From Macrotis lagotis (Eukaryota; Chordata; Mammalia; Peramelemorphia; Peramelidae): a stretch of DNA of 64,000 bases. Positions 43,561 to 53,915 of the stretch are shown here, piece by piece. The stretch spans positions 225,804,996 through 225,868,995 of the forward strand of contig NC_133666.1 of NCBI RefSeq assembly GCF_037893015.1, read 5' to 3'. Every line of letters begins with the position of its first letter. Position 1 is the stretch's first letter. The translations under genes and the position numbers were made by a program. The notes below the pieces were generated by a model. The model had not been told where the DNA came from, made no database searches, and was given only the letters and a program-made list of their open reading frames with translations.

Positions 43561-44324
43561 ACATGCTGATTTCAAGATATCAGCAGTTTGATATATCTAT
43601 TGATAAGTTAGAGGTGAGACACTGGCAGTCAAAAGAGAGGTGAGAGATGGACAAGTAGATCTTGGAATTGCATGTGGGAACTGATGAGTTTTTCATGTGA
43701 AATAGTAAAAGGAGAAGAGAAGACCCAGGAAAGAGCCCTGGGGGTATCCAAGACCAGTGGACAAGATATGATTCAAGATCTAGTAAATGAAACTGAAGAG
43801 TACTCAGGTATATAGGAGGAGAATGAATCTCAAAAAGCAAGCAAAAAAGAATATTAAAGAGGGTAATCATCAGTTTCAAAGATTGCATAAAGTTAAAGAA
43901 GAAAGAAAACTGAAAAGTGGAGGGAAGATAGGAAGTGGAAATAACTATTTTAGTTGACCTCAAAGAATTTGAACACAAAAGACATGAGAGATATAGTGTG
44001 ATAACAAGAATTGATGAATTCAGTAAGGAGTTTTTGAGGATAGAGAAGACATGGGCCTGTTTGTAGTCAGTGGAGAAGAGGTCACTAGACAGGCAAGGAT
44101 TGAAGATAAGTGAGAGCATGAGGATAACTGAGGCAGCAAACTATGGGATCATGTGTTTATGGAAAGGGGGTTAACCTTGGCAAGGAGAAGAATCACTTGT
44201 CTCTTCCTGTAAGATGGAGGTGAAGGAGATAGTTGCAGAAGAGATCTGTATGCTATAAGATGAAGGGAGAAAGGGAGTTCTCTGAAAATGGCCTTTTTTT
44301 TACCTCTAGTAAAATATAAGGCTT

Positions 44325-44467
44325 GGGAAGCTAGGTGGTGCAGTGGATAGAGCTCTGGCCTGGAGTCAAGAAGGACTTGAGTTCAAATGCAGCCTCACTT
44401 AACAATTACTAAACTGTGTGGCCTTGGGCAAGTCACTTAACCCCATTGCCTTGCAAAAACCAAATTT

Positions 44468-44468
<1 letters not shown>
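44325..44468 (+). repeat. WSINE-like SINE
   Basis: 'gggaagctaggtggtgcagtgg', 'gagttcaaatgcagcctc', 'tgtgtggccttgggcaagtc' and 'ccattgccttgcaaaaacc'. Its tail leads straight into a (TG)n microsatellite. Confidence 0.95.

Positions 44469-44469
<1 letters not shown>

Positions 44470-44518
<49 letters not shown>
44470..44518 (+). repeat. (TG)n microsatellite at a SINE tail
   Basis: A pure TG tract of about 49 bases directly after the SINE 3' end. Confidence 0.98.
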
Positions 44519-44521
<3 letters not shown>

Positions 44522-44564
44522 GAGCTAGATTCTTAGATGACAGGGTTGGGAGAAGGGAAGATAA

Positions 44565-44690
44565 GTTTTAAGAGCACTTTCATTACAATAACTTTTTGAG
44601 GTAGATCATCTAAATATTATTATTTTATATTTACAAATGAAGGAACAGGCTTAGAAATTAAATGAGTTGCTTTTGGTAAAACAGTAGTCA
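44565..44690 (-). repeat. MIR, antisense
   Basis: 'aactttttgaggtagatcatc', 'atatttacaaatgaaggaac' and 'aatgagttgcttttggt' match reverse MIR. Confidence 0.65.
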
Positions 44691-44694
44691 GTAG

Positions 44695-44834
44695 CAACAG
44701 CATGATGTAGCAGAGAGAGCAGTGTCCCTGAGGCAGTTAGGAGACATGGGCTCTAGCCCTTCTGGGTGTCCTCTTCCTGATCTATTAAATGAGAGAATTG
44801 TTGATTTGATATATATGTGTGTATATACATACAT

Positions 44835-44868
<34 letters not shown>

Positions 44869-45025
44869 GCCTCTTCAGGCTCTAAGGTTCATATCATTAT
44901 TTTAAATGGTAGAGCCTGTTTTTCTTGTATAAACCCTGCTTCTTGGTGAAATCAGAGCTATGCTCCCTGGTATTCATGACACATTTAGAATTTGGAACTG
45001 CAAAATTCTATCTATATTACCCAAA
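44695..45025 (+). repeat. MIR3-type element with TA expansion and extension
   Basis: Head 'cagcatgatgtagcagagag', 'aggagacatgggctctagcc', 'ctattaaatgagagaattg', then a (TA)n expansion at 44834-44868. The MIR3 3' end 'cctcttcaggctctaaggttcatatc' follows, then the 120-base extension shared with 43440-43560. Confidence 0.7.
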
Positions 45026-45029
45026 GAAA

Positions 45030-45616
45030 CAAATATTGAGCTCTCATGCATTTAGTCCATTACTCATTGGAGTAATGCATTCCTCCTAAGAATTTCAAAG
45101 CAATTTTATTTTCATATCTAACAGTATTAAAAAAAATCAAATCTGTCACAGAAGTGGTAATATTTCATAAAATGCTGTAGCTATTTTGCTATAACTACTT
45201 AAATGACTATAAAAGGCCATTTCTACTTTTTATTGTGAAACATTTTTTTTTTAGTTGAGTGGCTTCCATGGCTGAGAGAATCTGGACTAACAATAATACT
45301 TTGAGTTCATACTCATTGCCATTTGAGTATTGTAGAGAGTTTGCAGAAATTGACACTCACTAAAAGAATTCCTCGTGGGGTTTTCATTTTCTATTTTAAA
45401 AAGGAAAATTATCCACATTACATTCCTTCCTTAAAAATTGTCCAAACAGAAGTTCTTTAAACCTGAATATTGTGGAAAGTTTCAGGCAACTATACACATT
45501 TGGTTTCAATTCTTACCCCTGTACAGGGGGCATGGGCATTATTTGATGTTTATAATTTAATTAATTTGTGAGTTATATGAACTACCAAATGCTTCACTGC
45601 TTTTCCTATAGGGAGG

Positions 45617-45654
<38 letters not shown>

Positions 45655-45995
45655 TCTTTCAGTCTTGTTAAATCTCTGGACCAATTCTAGTAAATCTTTA
45701 CAAAAATGAATTAGCTATTGGGATGAAACCAAGTTAATAAAAGAATTTAGAGACAATAAAAGAATTTGATGATGGCATTTTGTGTGTGTGCATGTATGTA
45801 ATTTAGTAACCTTTACACATTCACAATCACAGAATGGGAATATATCAATTTATACATACATGTGACATATAGAACTATTGTATATGCTACATACTTACCA
45901 AATTATTTTACATATACATATATAACACATCATATATATCTATAAATATTGAATACAAATATACATGCATATTATCTACATATATGTGAAGCGAA
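45030..45995. other. Unique AT-rich DNA with a CA microsatellite
   Basis: (CA)n at 45619-45653 and a TA/CA-rich stretch at 45850-45985. A small hairpin 'cattactcattggagtaatg' lies at about 45058. Nothing else recognised. Confidence 0.55.
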
Positions 45996-45999
45996 TTTG

Positions 46000-46190
46000 G
46001 CCTATGATTTCTTTGGCATAAGGAACTGATGTGAAAACTCCCTCTACCAATGCAGATTGGAGTTCTCCAAAATTTGTTTCATGTTCTGAGGGGGTTGTGA
46101 TTTGTTGATGATCCCATATCCATTATGTGTCAATCAGGACTTGAGCCTAGTTCTAAGTCCAAAGTTGCCTATTTATCTTTTTTATCATCT
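46000..46190 (-). repeat. 'caactctctaag'-family SINE, antisense
   Basis: 'ggaactgatgtgaaaactccc' and 'tctaccaatgcagattgg' are the reverse of the family 3' half. 'attatgtgtcaatcaggacttgagcc' is the reverse tRNA half. Confidence 0.7.
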
Positions 46191-46414
46191 TGTTTCTCAA
46201 TCACATATGGACATTTACATGTATAACATGTATAATATGTAAAATATTAAGTGCATATTTATGCTTGTGGAATGGTAAAATATGAAGAAGAGAAGTTATT
46301 AGCATGCAAAAGGATCTATTAGTTAATATTAAGTAGGAGCAACTTGTGATTAGTATATTTTTATTTTAAAAGCAAAACTCATATGTCAACTATCTAGTTA
46401 TAAAATTAGTTATA

Positions 46415-46588
46415 GGGGCAGCTAGGTGGCGCAGTGGATAGAGCACCGGCCCTGTAGTCAGGAGTACCTGAGTTCAAATCTGACCTCAGACACTTAATAA
46501 TTACCTAGCTGTGTGGCCTTGGGCAAGCTACTTCACCCCATTGCCTAGCAAAAACTAAAAAAAAAAAATAAATAAAAATAAAAGTAAA
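46415..46588 (+). repeat. WSINE-like SINE, best preserved copy
   Basis: 'ggggcagctaggtggcgcagtgg' retains the CpG of the box A region. Box B is 'gagttcaaatctg', and the 3' end is 'cattgcctagcaaaaac' plus an A-rich tail with T/G interruptions. Flanked by a perfect 15-bp duplication, ataaaattagttata (46400-46414 and 46589-46603). Confidence 0.97.
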
Positions 46589-46609
46589 ATAAAATTAGTT
46601 ATAAAATCC

Positions 46610-47385
46610 AAGTATTAAATTCTGAAGCAAGAAAACTGTTAGTTTTTAAAAAATCAAATATTGTTTTAGTAAAAAATAGATTCTTGCTTAAATCTAAATA
46701 ATTTCACATATATGAAACATTCTCTATATGGAGTGCTATTGAATTCCAATACAATCAATGCTCATTGGACAGAATGTGTTTTCTATATAAGATACATGGG
46801 AGCAGTGGCTAAAAGAAAACATGTTTTGACAATTTTTATTATTCCATGGATAAATACACTCAGGGTATCCTCCAGGTTTATTATGAATCATAAAAAAGAA
46901 CTAGGGAAAAGTAATGAGCTTAAAGATTAAGAAAGACTGCAGAAGATGTAACTGTATTTTGAATGATTATATGGCCCCCTAACCATATATTTAGGCACTT
47001 CACATAACTATTTTGAAAAAGATATCCAAACTGAGGAAAGAATGTTCTTGAAACAATCTGGGGAAAAAATTAAGAATCTGACCTGATTCTTGGAATATGT
47101 TACTCAGTAATGTGATCTAGGATATTGCAATCTGAGCAATGAAAAATTATCAGGACATTTCTGAAGAAATATGAACTAGTTGAATTAGAAATTGGAAAAT
47201 TCATTTGGAAAAATTCCCTTTTAGTTGATCAGAAATTAATTTTGGATGAGTTCATCAGAAACTGTTAGAAAGCAAGTAACCTGTATATATCAAGTATGTT
47301 ATAAATGTTTATCTTACTGTATTGAGGTTGTATATAAAGTGACTGACTAAATATATAGTCCTTTAAATTTGTGTTTCCTGGACAG
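46610..47385. other. Unique AT-rich DNA
   Basis: No repeat recognised. The 72-codon frame at 46712 has no family resemblance. Confidence 0.5.
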
Positions 47386-47406
47386 AAACTTTTTCTTTTT
47401 CTTTTT

Positions 47407-47699
47407 ACCCAGTCTCCCTATCTTGCCCAGTTTGGAAGAGTAAAGGCTTCTCACAGACATGATTCCTTCATTCATTGGCATGAGAACTTTGACCAGCTTC
47501 ATTTCTATCCTAAGTGTGTCCCTCTTTTGGCAATCTCGTAGTCCTCTCCTCCTTGTGACTCATCATATTACTACTGAACTTAATATGGACACCCAAATAG
47601 CAGAACCAATTGAAGCTCAGAACTCCTAAAGTCAAGAGATTCCTCAACCTCAGCTGCTCTTCAAGCTGATATTATAATCATGTGCCTCCATTCCTGATT
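47407..47699 (-). pseudogene. RN7SL (pseudogene): 7SL RNA (SRP RNA) retropseudogene
   Basis: 7SL RNA is the RNA scaffold of the signal recognition particle. The minus strand follows it over almost its full length, read here in reverse: 'ctccctatcttgcccagtttgg' (3' Alu-domain strand), 'ggcatgagaactttgaccagc' and 'gtagtcctctcctcc' (S domain). It continues with 'actgaacttaatatggacaccc', 'gctcagaactcctaaagtcaag', 'cctcaacctcagctgc' and the 5' end near 'catgtgcctccattcctg'. It is preceded on the plus strand by a T-rich run (47388-47406), equal to a 3' A-tail, as expected of a LINE-mobilised copy. Many substitutions make it an old non-functional copy. No clear target-site duplication was found. The 5'-terminal 21 bases are duplicated at 47702-47722. 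Confidence 0.88.
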
Positions 47700-47724
47700 A
47701 CCATGTGCCTCCATTCCTGATTGT

Positions 47725-49985
47725 CCAGTACTTCTAAAGCTAAATTACTGAATAAATTGCTATTTGACAAAATTAATTTTTTGAAAGTAGAACATTTTCA
47801 CCCTGATAGGATAAAGAAGAAAAACAAAAGGTTATAGTAAATTGGACCTCTTAACATACTCAATTTATTCTGATTTTAAACCTCTTCCTTGTCACTGGGA
47901 CTTACCACATTGAAGGTCTTTAGATGAACATGTAACCTAGAAGAAACAGCCATATTTCGACTGCCAAATAGAATTAAATGGAAGGTACAAACAGAAGAAT
48001 CCCTGCAGAGTTACTGAGGAGGAGAATCTGGCCTGTGGCTTGGGTTAGAAAGCAAAAAATGAAAGAAAAACAAATATCATCTGCTGTGTGGTAGAGAAGA
48101 AAGACATGATTATATATTGGTAGCTAAAGAATGTTTTTATTGTTCCCTTATAGCCATTTGAGAAATTCTTTCCAAAAGGCTCAATCTGTTCTTAAATAAT
48201 TGTCAGAGCCAGGTAAACATTGATAGCTTTGCAATAACAAAACTCCAGCATTCAATAGATCTTTTCTCATAGAAATTTAAAGATAAAAACTGAGGGAATA
48301 ATATTTTAATCTTGAATATTTAAGTTTAATTTTTTTTATAAATAATGTCTTTTATAGGATACCTTTAGAAATTTCAAAAGATTAAAAGATTATAATTTAA
48401 TGCCAAAGGCTCAGGATTTTTTTTCAGAGTATTTCTATTTGAAGACTTGTTTATATGACTGACTCATATAGCATGAGTTAGGATTCCCCGGGTAGACATT
48501 ATACTAGACCAGCAGATGTGGGTCTCAGCTTCTATGAATGTCTGTTGGAGAGGTGATTAAACACCTACTATACTACGGGGGTCTGCACCAAAAGGTGCTA
48601 CTAGTGTTGTCTGAAAGATTGTGGTATAATTATTTGATTGACCATCTATCATAGAGTGACAAGTTCTGGCAGGAATTTGACTCAGTGTCTTAGGATCCCT
48701 CTACTTTTGGACTCTATTATTAATGGAAGCTCTGGAGAAATAAAAGAAGTTCAAAAATTGGTATTTAAATGATCCTAAGGTCAAACTCATAGTGGGCCAT
48801 CAATGTGCTAAACAACTATTTTACATCAACTATAAATGCTCTCCATTATGTCTATTCTGAACTGACTTGCTAATTTCCATTTATGTCTATTTTTCTAACT
48901 GTACTAATTTGGGTTGATATATACACCTCTGTTCTCCTGCACACTTAAATTAAATCCCCTAATTATGAATTTTCAAATTAGGCCTGTCCTATTCGTGATT
49001 TTAAATGTCAGGTGCTTGGGGAGACATTGGTCTGATGGGCCTGTTAGTAATCACTCACTCGCTCAATCAATCAATGCAATTTTAACTTGTTTTTATTTTG
49101 TCAGCTTAATTCAGAAAATTAGAACTTTGCCCCTTCTTATGAAGCTTTCCTCCAGTTCCAAGAGGGCTCGATATCGATTTGTGCTTTGTTCACCTCCCTC
49201 CTAAGACATTTGAGGAGAACCTTGGAAGCAGCAATTAGGTTATAATCCCCCAATTGTTAGAAGAATGGATTAGGTGCTCTCCAATTACTGTTCTCTTGAT
49301 AATAATTGTCAGAGGGTGGAGTTCATCTTGTGAGGTTTCCTCAGATCCTGCCAATCATTGTCAGGAGTTTTAAAATAGAGACACTTTTCAACATCTCAGA
49401 AGCTTCAAAAAAGAGTTGTACACTGCTCTTTTGTTGTCTTTTACTTACCCTCCCTCAAAATGACGGTTACCACAATGGAAAAAATGAAAAGACTGAGCTG
49501 CTAAAGGATCTTTCTGAGGCTTGAAAAAAGCCCCAGCCCCACATCAGTTTTTCCTCTCACTTTGTGATTGAGTTGGGACAAAAATGCCGCAATATAGGGA
49601 AACAGTGCATCTCTTTTAGCTATTACAGTCCACTCTCCAGGGAGCACTTCGTTTCTGTAGAGAACTTTTGCCTAAGTGTCTTACTGCCTGGGACCCTGAA
49701 ACCTAATCACTCAGGGGAAAGGAACTTAGCCCTACTGTCGATGGAAACAGAAAGTCTGAAGGTCTTAAGAGAGGACCATTCTTAACTTCTAATGAGATTT
49801 TCAGCTGGAATTTTATAGTTTTAGAGAAGCAAAATGAAATTTAGAATAAGCACCTGCACTGTGAAGATTTTGAAAAGAATGGAGACTTTCTCATTATTAG
49901 CTGGGAAGGGACCTGGGAATGCTAGAGCTAATCTTATTAATTTTCTCCTCATTCTGTTTTCCTCAAACTGGGCTATGCAACCCAA
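47725..49985. other. Repeat-poor block, candidate regulatory DNA
   Basis: About 2.3 kb without a recognised SINE or LINE. 48940-49330 has many ATTA/AATT homeodomain-type motifs ('cctaattatgaattttcaaatta', 'cagcaattaggtt', 'ctccaattactg', 'gataataattgtc') and an unusual 'gctcgatatcgat'. 49560-49760 contains several CpGs. Function is inference. Confidence 0.5.
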
Positions 49986-49989
49986 ATAT

Positions 49990-50020
49990 GTCTCTCTCTC
50001 TCTCTATATATATATATATA
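49990..50020 (+). repeat. (TC)n(TA)n compound microsatellite
   Basis: TC tract 49990-50005 followed by TA tract to 50020, then TACA units. Confidence 0.95.
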
Positions 50021-50141
50021 CATACATACATAAATATACACACATACAAACCTTTTCAAACATTTTATATACATATGGATAATAGATGTATATTTGTTAT
50101 GTATGACTATATTAATATATAATTATTATTATATAATTATA

Positions 50142-50215
50142 AGAGAGAGAGAGAGACAAAAGAAAGGGAGAAGTGAGGAAGAAGGAAAAAAGGAAAATTA
50201 GAGGAAAAGGAAAGT
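50142..50215 (+). repeat. (GA)n and purine-rich tract
   Basis: (AG)n 50142-50155 followed by a degenerate purine tract. Confidence 0.9.
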
Positions 50216-50299
50216 CTAGAGGATATAGAACTAACCTCTTGACCTAGACATCAAGCCAATAAGCACAGTATCAGGCATGTGCAATGAACTGGGGGATAT

Positions 50300-50515
50300 A
50301 TAAGGATCCTGTAATACCCATAAGCTAAGAAAACCTGGGTTTAAGACCCTCCCCAGATATATAACAGCTCTCTGACTCTGGAGCAACTCAATATTTCAGT
50401 GTTCCAGGCAACTCTATTAGAATTTAAGTAGAAGAGAAAGTATTGATCTACATCTATTGGAGGAATTTTCTCACCCAGGAATTTCCAGCAATGAGGAAAT
50501 CATTGGTATAATGTC
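50300..50515 (+). repeat. 'caactctctaag'-family SINE
   Basis: 'agaaaacctgggtttaagac', 'ctctctgactctggagcaac', 'ttccaggcaactctattag', 'tctattggaggaattttctc' and 'ccaggaatttccagcaatg' are the family landmarks in order. Confidence 0.78.
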
Positions 50516-50574
50516 TATCCATACATATAAATATGTATGCATGCACACATGCATGTGTATGTATGTTTTTCCTC

Positions 50575-50705
50575 ATGTGTAAAACTTAGATCATCGAGTG
50601 GTTGTGAAAATCAAACAATTTAATTTTTGTTAAAAAACAAAACCAAACACAGCGTAATACCTGCATCGTAGTAGGTGCTTTTATAAGTGTGTATTCTCTT
50701 CCCTT
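50575..50705 (+). repeat. MIR/L2 tail fragment
   Basis: 'gtggttgtgaaaatcaaac' and 'gcgtaatacctgcatcgtagtaggtgct' match a MIR/L2 3' end. Confidence 0.55.
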
Positions 50706-50709
50706 TGAT

Positions 50710-51695
50710 GTAAAATCTAATCCTCTTTCCATTTTGCTATACTTGACAAGCAGCATTTGAAAATGTCAGTTTTTTTGATTGCTGTTTTAGATAAGGTTTC
50801 TAAATACATAAATCAAAACAGCAACTAATTCAGTGGACATTCATAGTTTTCTTATATAATATACATAATTGTTGATAGAATGTGAACATTAAAGTAATAT
50901 TTAAATGCTAGCTATCATTATAATGATTATTTGCTCAGTCATGAACACCACACACACACACACACACACATATACATACATAAATATAAATCATACATGC
51001 TCAGGTAAAAACCTATCTAGCTCCTGGCTCATCTCTGATGATTTCTCAGAGCCTGATGGTGGGGAGTTAGGGAAAGGCCTCAGATTGTTATGGACAATCC
51101 ACAAATAGAATAATTCACTTGCAGATAATTGAGAGTTGGCAGTCTCCATTTCTGTCTAGAAATGATTTGATACACAGTTGTGTATATATGCAAGATCCAA
51201 GATAAGAATTTGAGTCACTTTGAAATCTTTGCTAAAATCAATTTCATAAAATATTCATGAAGACACATTTACTGCTGAGTTACTGATTTGACTAAATTGA
51301 GTTGAAGCAGGTGTATTGCGATGATGCGAGAACAAGGTGCAAAATCAATAGTGAAAAAGCAATAGAACCCTGACATTTGGGGCCGAGGTAGCTTGGGCTC
51401 ACAAGCAAAGCTGATGAGATGTGGCACTCTATGATATACCCTCAGCACTTCAATACTTAGAGCGTGGCTTATATTTTCCTTTCCGGGGAACAGATATACT
51501 GCATAATGTTGGAGTCCTTTACATTGCTGCAGATCTTCCTACAAAGGCTGGGTGACCACTTGTTATTCTTTCCTTTGTTACATATATCTTATAGAAAAGA
51601 AGTTTATTTGGGGATGGGTTAGATTAAATGGACTCTGATATCCCTAAGTTTTGAGCCTGAGTGACCAAGAATATGGTTGTGGTTTATTTATTTAT
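50710..51695. other. Unique DNA with a CA microsatellite
   Basis: (CA)n at 50948-50970. Less AT-rich, CpG-containing stretches at 51300-51500. No interspersed repeat recognised. Confidence 0.5.
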
Positions 51696-51699
51696 TTTG

Positions 51700-51855
51700 C
51701 CAATGTCCTTCATTCTTGAAGAGGATCAATGACTTTACAAGGGGATGATCTTGACTTGAATGTGAATTGTATTCAAGTGAGGCAGTCATTTGGGTATGAA
51801 TAGAAATAGGAACCTCAGATGGGACTGGTGTGAGAGGTGAAATGATGAACTTGGC
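51700..51855 (-). repeat. RTE-tailed SINE, antisense
   Basis: 'aatgtccttcattcttgaagaggatcaatgac' is the reverse RTE-type tail. 'tcttgacttgaatgtgaattg' and 'attcaagtgaggcagtc' follow as in the copy at 16431. Confidence 0.75.
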
Positions 51856-51860
51856 TTAAG

Positions 51861-52177
51861 TTTTTTTTTGTCCTTCATTTTCAAAGAAGACCACAAGATC
51901 AGAGATGAGATGCCATGACAAGCCCATGAATTAGATTTGAGTGGGGGGGGGGGGGGCTGTGCTAAGCCACCAGCCTCACTTTCTCCTCCAGAGCCATCTG
52001 GGTTCAGTGGCCAGATAAGAATTAGTATGACTGGAGATGATCTGGATGTGAACCATTCAGGGTTAAGTGACTTGCCCAAGGTCACACAGCTAGTAATAGT
52101 CAAGTGTCTGAGGCTAGATTCAAACTCGACCTCCTGACTCCTAGGCCAGTGCTATATCCATTGTACCACCTAGCTGG
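51861..52177 (-). repeat. RTE-tailed tRNA-SINE (MARE-like), antisense, near full length
   Basis: Reverse tail 'gtccttcattttcaaagaag', 'agatgccatgacaagccc', a G14 run (51943-51956), 'aagccaccagcctcac', 'tctcctccagagccatctgg', then a reverse tRNA/CORE half ('cagggttaagtgacttgccc', 'cacacagctagtaatag', 'taccacctagctgg'). So it is a composite of a tRNA SINE and an RTE-type tail. Confidence 0.88.
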
Positions 52178-52179
52178 GT

Positions 52180-52530
52180 TTGTCTGTACTGGGAGCTGGA
52201 GCTACAAAGCCATATTCCAAACTAAAGGACTACATGCATTATGTACCCTACTAATTCATCCTTTAGGCTCACTCCATTTTTTTTAATGGAAATCTCTCAT
52301 AACATTTAAAACAAATCAAATTGAATTTTATTTTTTCTCATGGAGCTTTGAATATAGATTTTATTTTGATGATTTGTTTGAAAAGATAGAGTCTAAAATG
52401 TTTTTTAATTCTCATCTGACTGGCACTGATTTAAAAATAGTTTTACTTATCTCTTTAAAAGTAGAAGATTTGAACTCCCTTCAAACTTCTTTATAAGTAA
52501 TTTGTTCAATCTTTGCAACACCTTCTAAGG
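52180..52530. other. Unique AT-rich DNA
   Basis: Nothing recognised. Confidence 0.4.
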
Positions 52531-52535
52531 AAAAG

Positions 52536-52670
52536 AATGGTCAAATTAGAAGATTAGAGTTCAAATCTTAATATGCTATTTACTACTAATATGACCTCAA
52601 GCAAGTTGTTTATTCTGCTGAGTCTCAGTTTCCTGCTCTGTAAAATGAGCAGCTGAACTTCCTTTTACAC
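52536..52670 (+). repeat. MIR3/MIR fragment
   Basis: 'agagttcaaatcttaatatg', 'tatgacctcaagcaagttg', 'gagtctcagtttcctgctctg' and 'aaaatgagcagctgaac'. Confidence 0.75.
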
Positions 52671-52687
52671 ATGTCCATCTTTACTGA

Positions 52688-52870
52688 GGCAGTGTGCTAT
52701 GGATTACCTGGTTTCCTGTGCTTCTGATACAAACACCTTGTGTGGGCCTGGGCTAGTGACTTATCTCTTAGGGTCCCAGGCAAGTCTTTAAGTTTTAGGG
52801 TGTAATCAAAATTGGTGAAGGGAGCTTCAACTTCGGTAATTCCTCAAATAGATGAAATCACATATGACAT
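52688..52870 (+). repeat. 'caactctctaag'-family SINE
   Basis: 'gcagtgtgctatggattacc', 'agtgacttatctcttaggg', 'tcccaggcaagtctttaag' and 'gaagggagcttcaacttcgg' follow the family order. Bases 52840-52870 match 'caatgaaatcaca'. Confidence 0.7.
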
Positions 52871-52939
52871 CCTCTCCCCTACCCGTTCATCTTTAGAAAT
52901 TCTCTCCTGGGGTTCATCTCTCCTTAATGGTTATTCCCT

Positions 52940-53110
52940 TGATAGAATATAACGTTCTTGAGGGTATTTACTGTTTCATTTGTAGAGCTGATTCCTGTAT
53001 TAGGTAGGAGACTCCCATATGATGTTTTCTTCCCTATTTTAAGGGAACTAGTATTGCAGTGCAAAGAACAATTCCTGGTATATGATAGGTGCTTGATACC
53101 TGATTTTGAT
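52940..53110 (+). mobile_element. L2 3' end interrupted by an unassigned 71-base segment
   Basis: 'gaatataacgttcttgaggg...ctgtttcatt' (52943-52981) continues at 53053 as 'ttgcagtgcaaagaacaattcctgg', 'tatatgataggtgcttgata'. The segment between is the repeat listed next. Confidence 0.7.
52982..53052. repeat. Unassigned short repeat, copy A
   Basis: 'gtagagctgattcctgtatt' ... 'tttaagggaactagt'. Shared with copy B at 55041-55131 and found in no SINE or LINE I recognise. Here it sits inside an L2 3' UTR. Confidence 0.7.
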
Positions 53111-53114
53111 TCAT

Positions 53115-53575
53115 TGATTAGTCAGCAGAGAGCAGTACAAAGACATCATCCAAAGATCATGGTCTGTCAGCTTTACCTTAGATCTAAGAACTTATCTGTG
53201 CTTAACTTCTGAATGCTCAAACCCTAAATATTTCTTGCTTCCTATTTGTTCCCTCTTCTCTGTACTGTATTCTGGCTTGCCTACTTGGAACTTACTGCCT
53301 TGTGGTCTTTCTTAACCATGTTGAAAACCAAGTCAACAAATTCAGTATGCTTACTTGGAATGCATTCTGCATCTGTTTCCTCCTTATAAAATGGATTTCT
53401 TGAATTTGGAATTTGATCCTCAAATACTTGCACACTATTTCCAATTGCATTTGGTCTCCTGGCTATGACCCTTTACTACCACAAATCTAGTTATATGCCA
53501 AATCCTTTATGTTTAACTGACTTCCAGATCCTTTTGTCATTACTCCCCAGACTTCATTTACACATATTTTGACTT
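53115..53575. other. Unassigned, possibly L2-related
   Basis: Pyrimidine-rich sequence around 53220-53540 faintly recalls the L2 region upstream of the tail. Not supportable as a call. Confidence 0.35.
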
Positions 53576-53579
53576 ATTA

Positions 53580-53680
53580 CTCAAATGCTTCTTATGTGTA
53601 TGTGTACCTTATTTCTCAAACTAGAACCTTCCTGAAGGACAGAATTCATTGTCTTATACTCTTATAATTCTACTGTTGTT
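53580..53680 (+). mobile_element. L2 3' UTR fragment
   Basis: 'actagaaccttcctgaagg', 'cagaattcattgtcttatac' resemble the L2 'ctagaatgtaagctccttgagg' region. Ends where an antisense RTE-tailed SINE begins. Confidence 0.6.
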
Positions 53681-53682
53681 TG

Positions 53683-53915
53683 TCCTCCATTCTCAAAGAG
53701 GACCATGACATCAGGGATGTGATACAGTCACATACAAGTGAATTGAATTTAAGTGACAGGAAGCTGTGCAAAGTCACTAGCCTCACTTTCTCATCTGGGT
53801 CTAGTGGCTAGATAGGGATCAGGGAGATTGGATATAGCACTGGATGCAGTGAGAGACCTTGGTCTTTTTAGGCTTAGACTTTTTAACAAATCTCAGTTTG
53901 ACAGAGGCACTATGT
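53683..53915 (-). repeat. RTE-tailed SINE, antisense
   Basis: 'gttgtttgtcctccattctc', 'aaagaggaccatgacatcagg', 'gaatttaagtgacaggaagc', 'aaagtcactagcctcac' and 'ggatgcagtgagagaccttgg' follow the family order. Confidence 0.85.

Larger units (their letters stand above)
42020..44320 (-). mobile_element. L2 LINE, 2.3 kb, antisense, with nested insertions
   Basis: Read on the minus strand from 44320 to 42020, this follows L2 ORF2 and its 3' end. 'LSLIFNPCLSSDLF' and 'YKQAHVFSILKNSLL' mark the start of the reverse-transcriptase domain. The block '(W)IPPGLFPGSSLLLLLF' (43690-43760) equals the conserved VPQGSVLGPLLFS. Then come the 'iQldC' region, the reverse of 'gacatgatcagatttgtactt' (42685-42705) and the tail near 42020-42050. 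Stops, frameshifts and insertions (a SINE at 42048, plus-strand L2 pieces at 42436 and 43125, a MIR3-type element at 43365) make it inactive. It ends at a WSINE-like insertion (44325) but may resume at about 44519. The longest single LINE remnant in the window. Confidence 0.85.

Noticed and set aside
43580..44119. 179-codon minus-strand frame as a gene
   Set aside because: It is the antisense-inserted L2 reverse-transcriptase region (block equal to VPQGSVLGPLLFS).
46415..46500. Functional tRNA genes from tRNA-like heads
   Set aside because: All such heads (here and elsewhere) lack a full cloverleaf and continue into SINE bodies.
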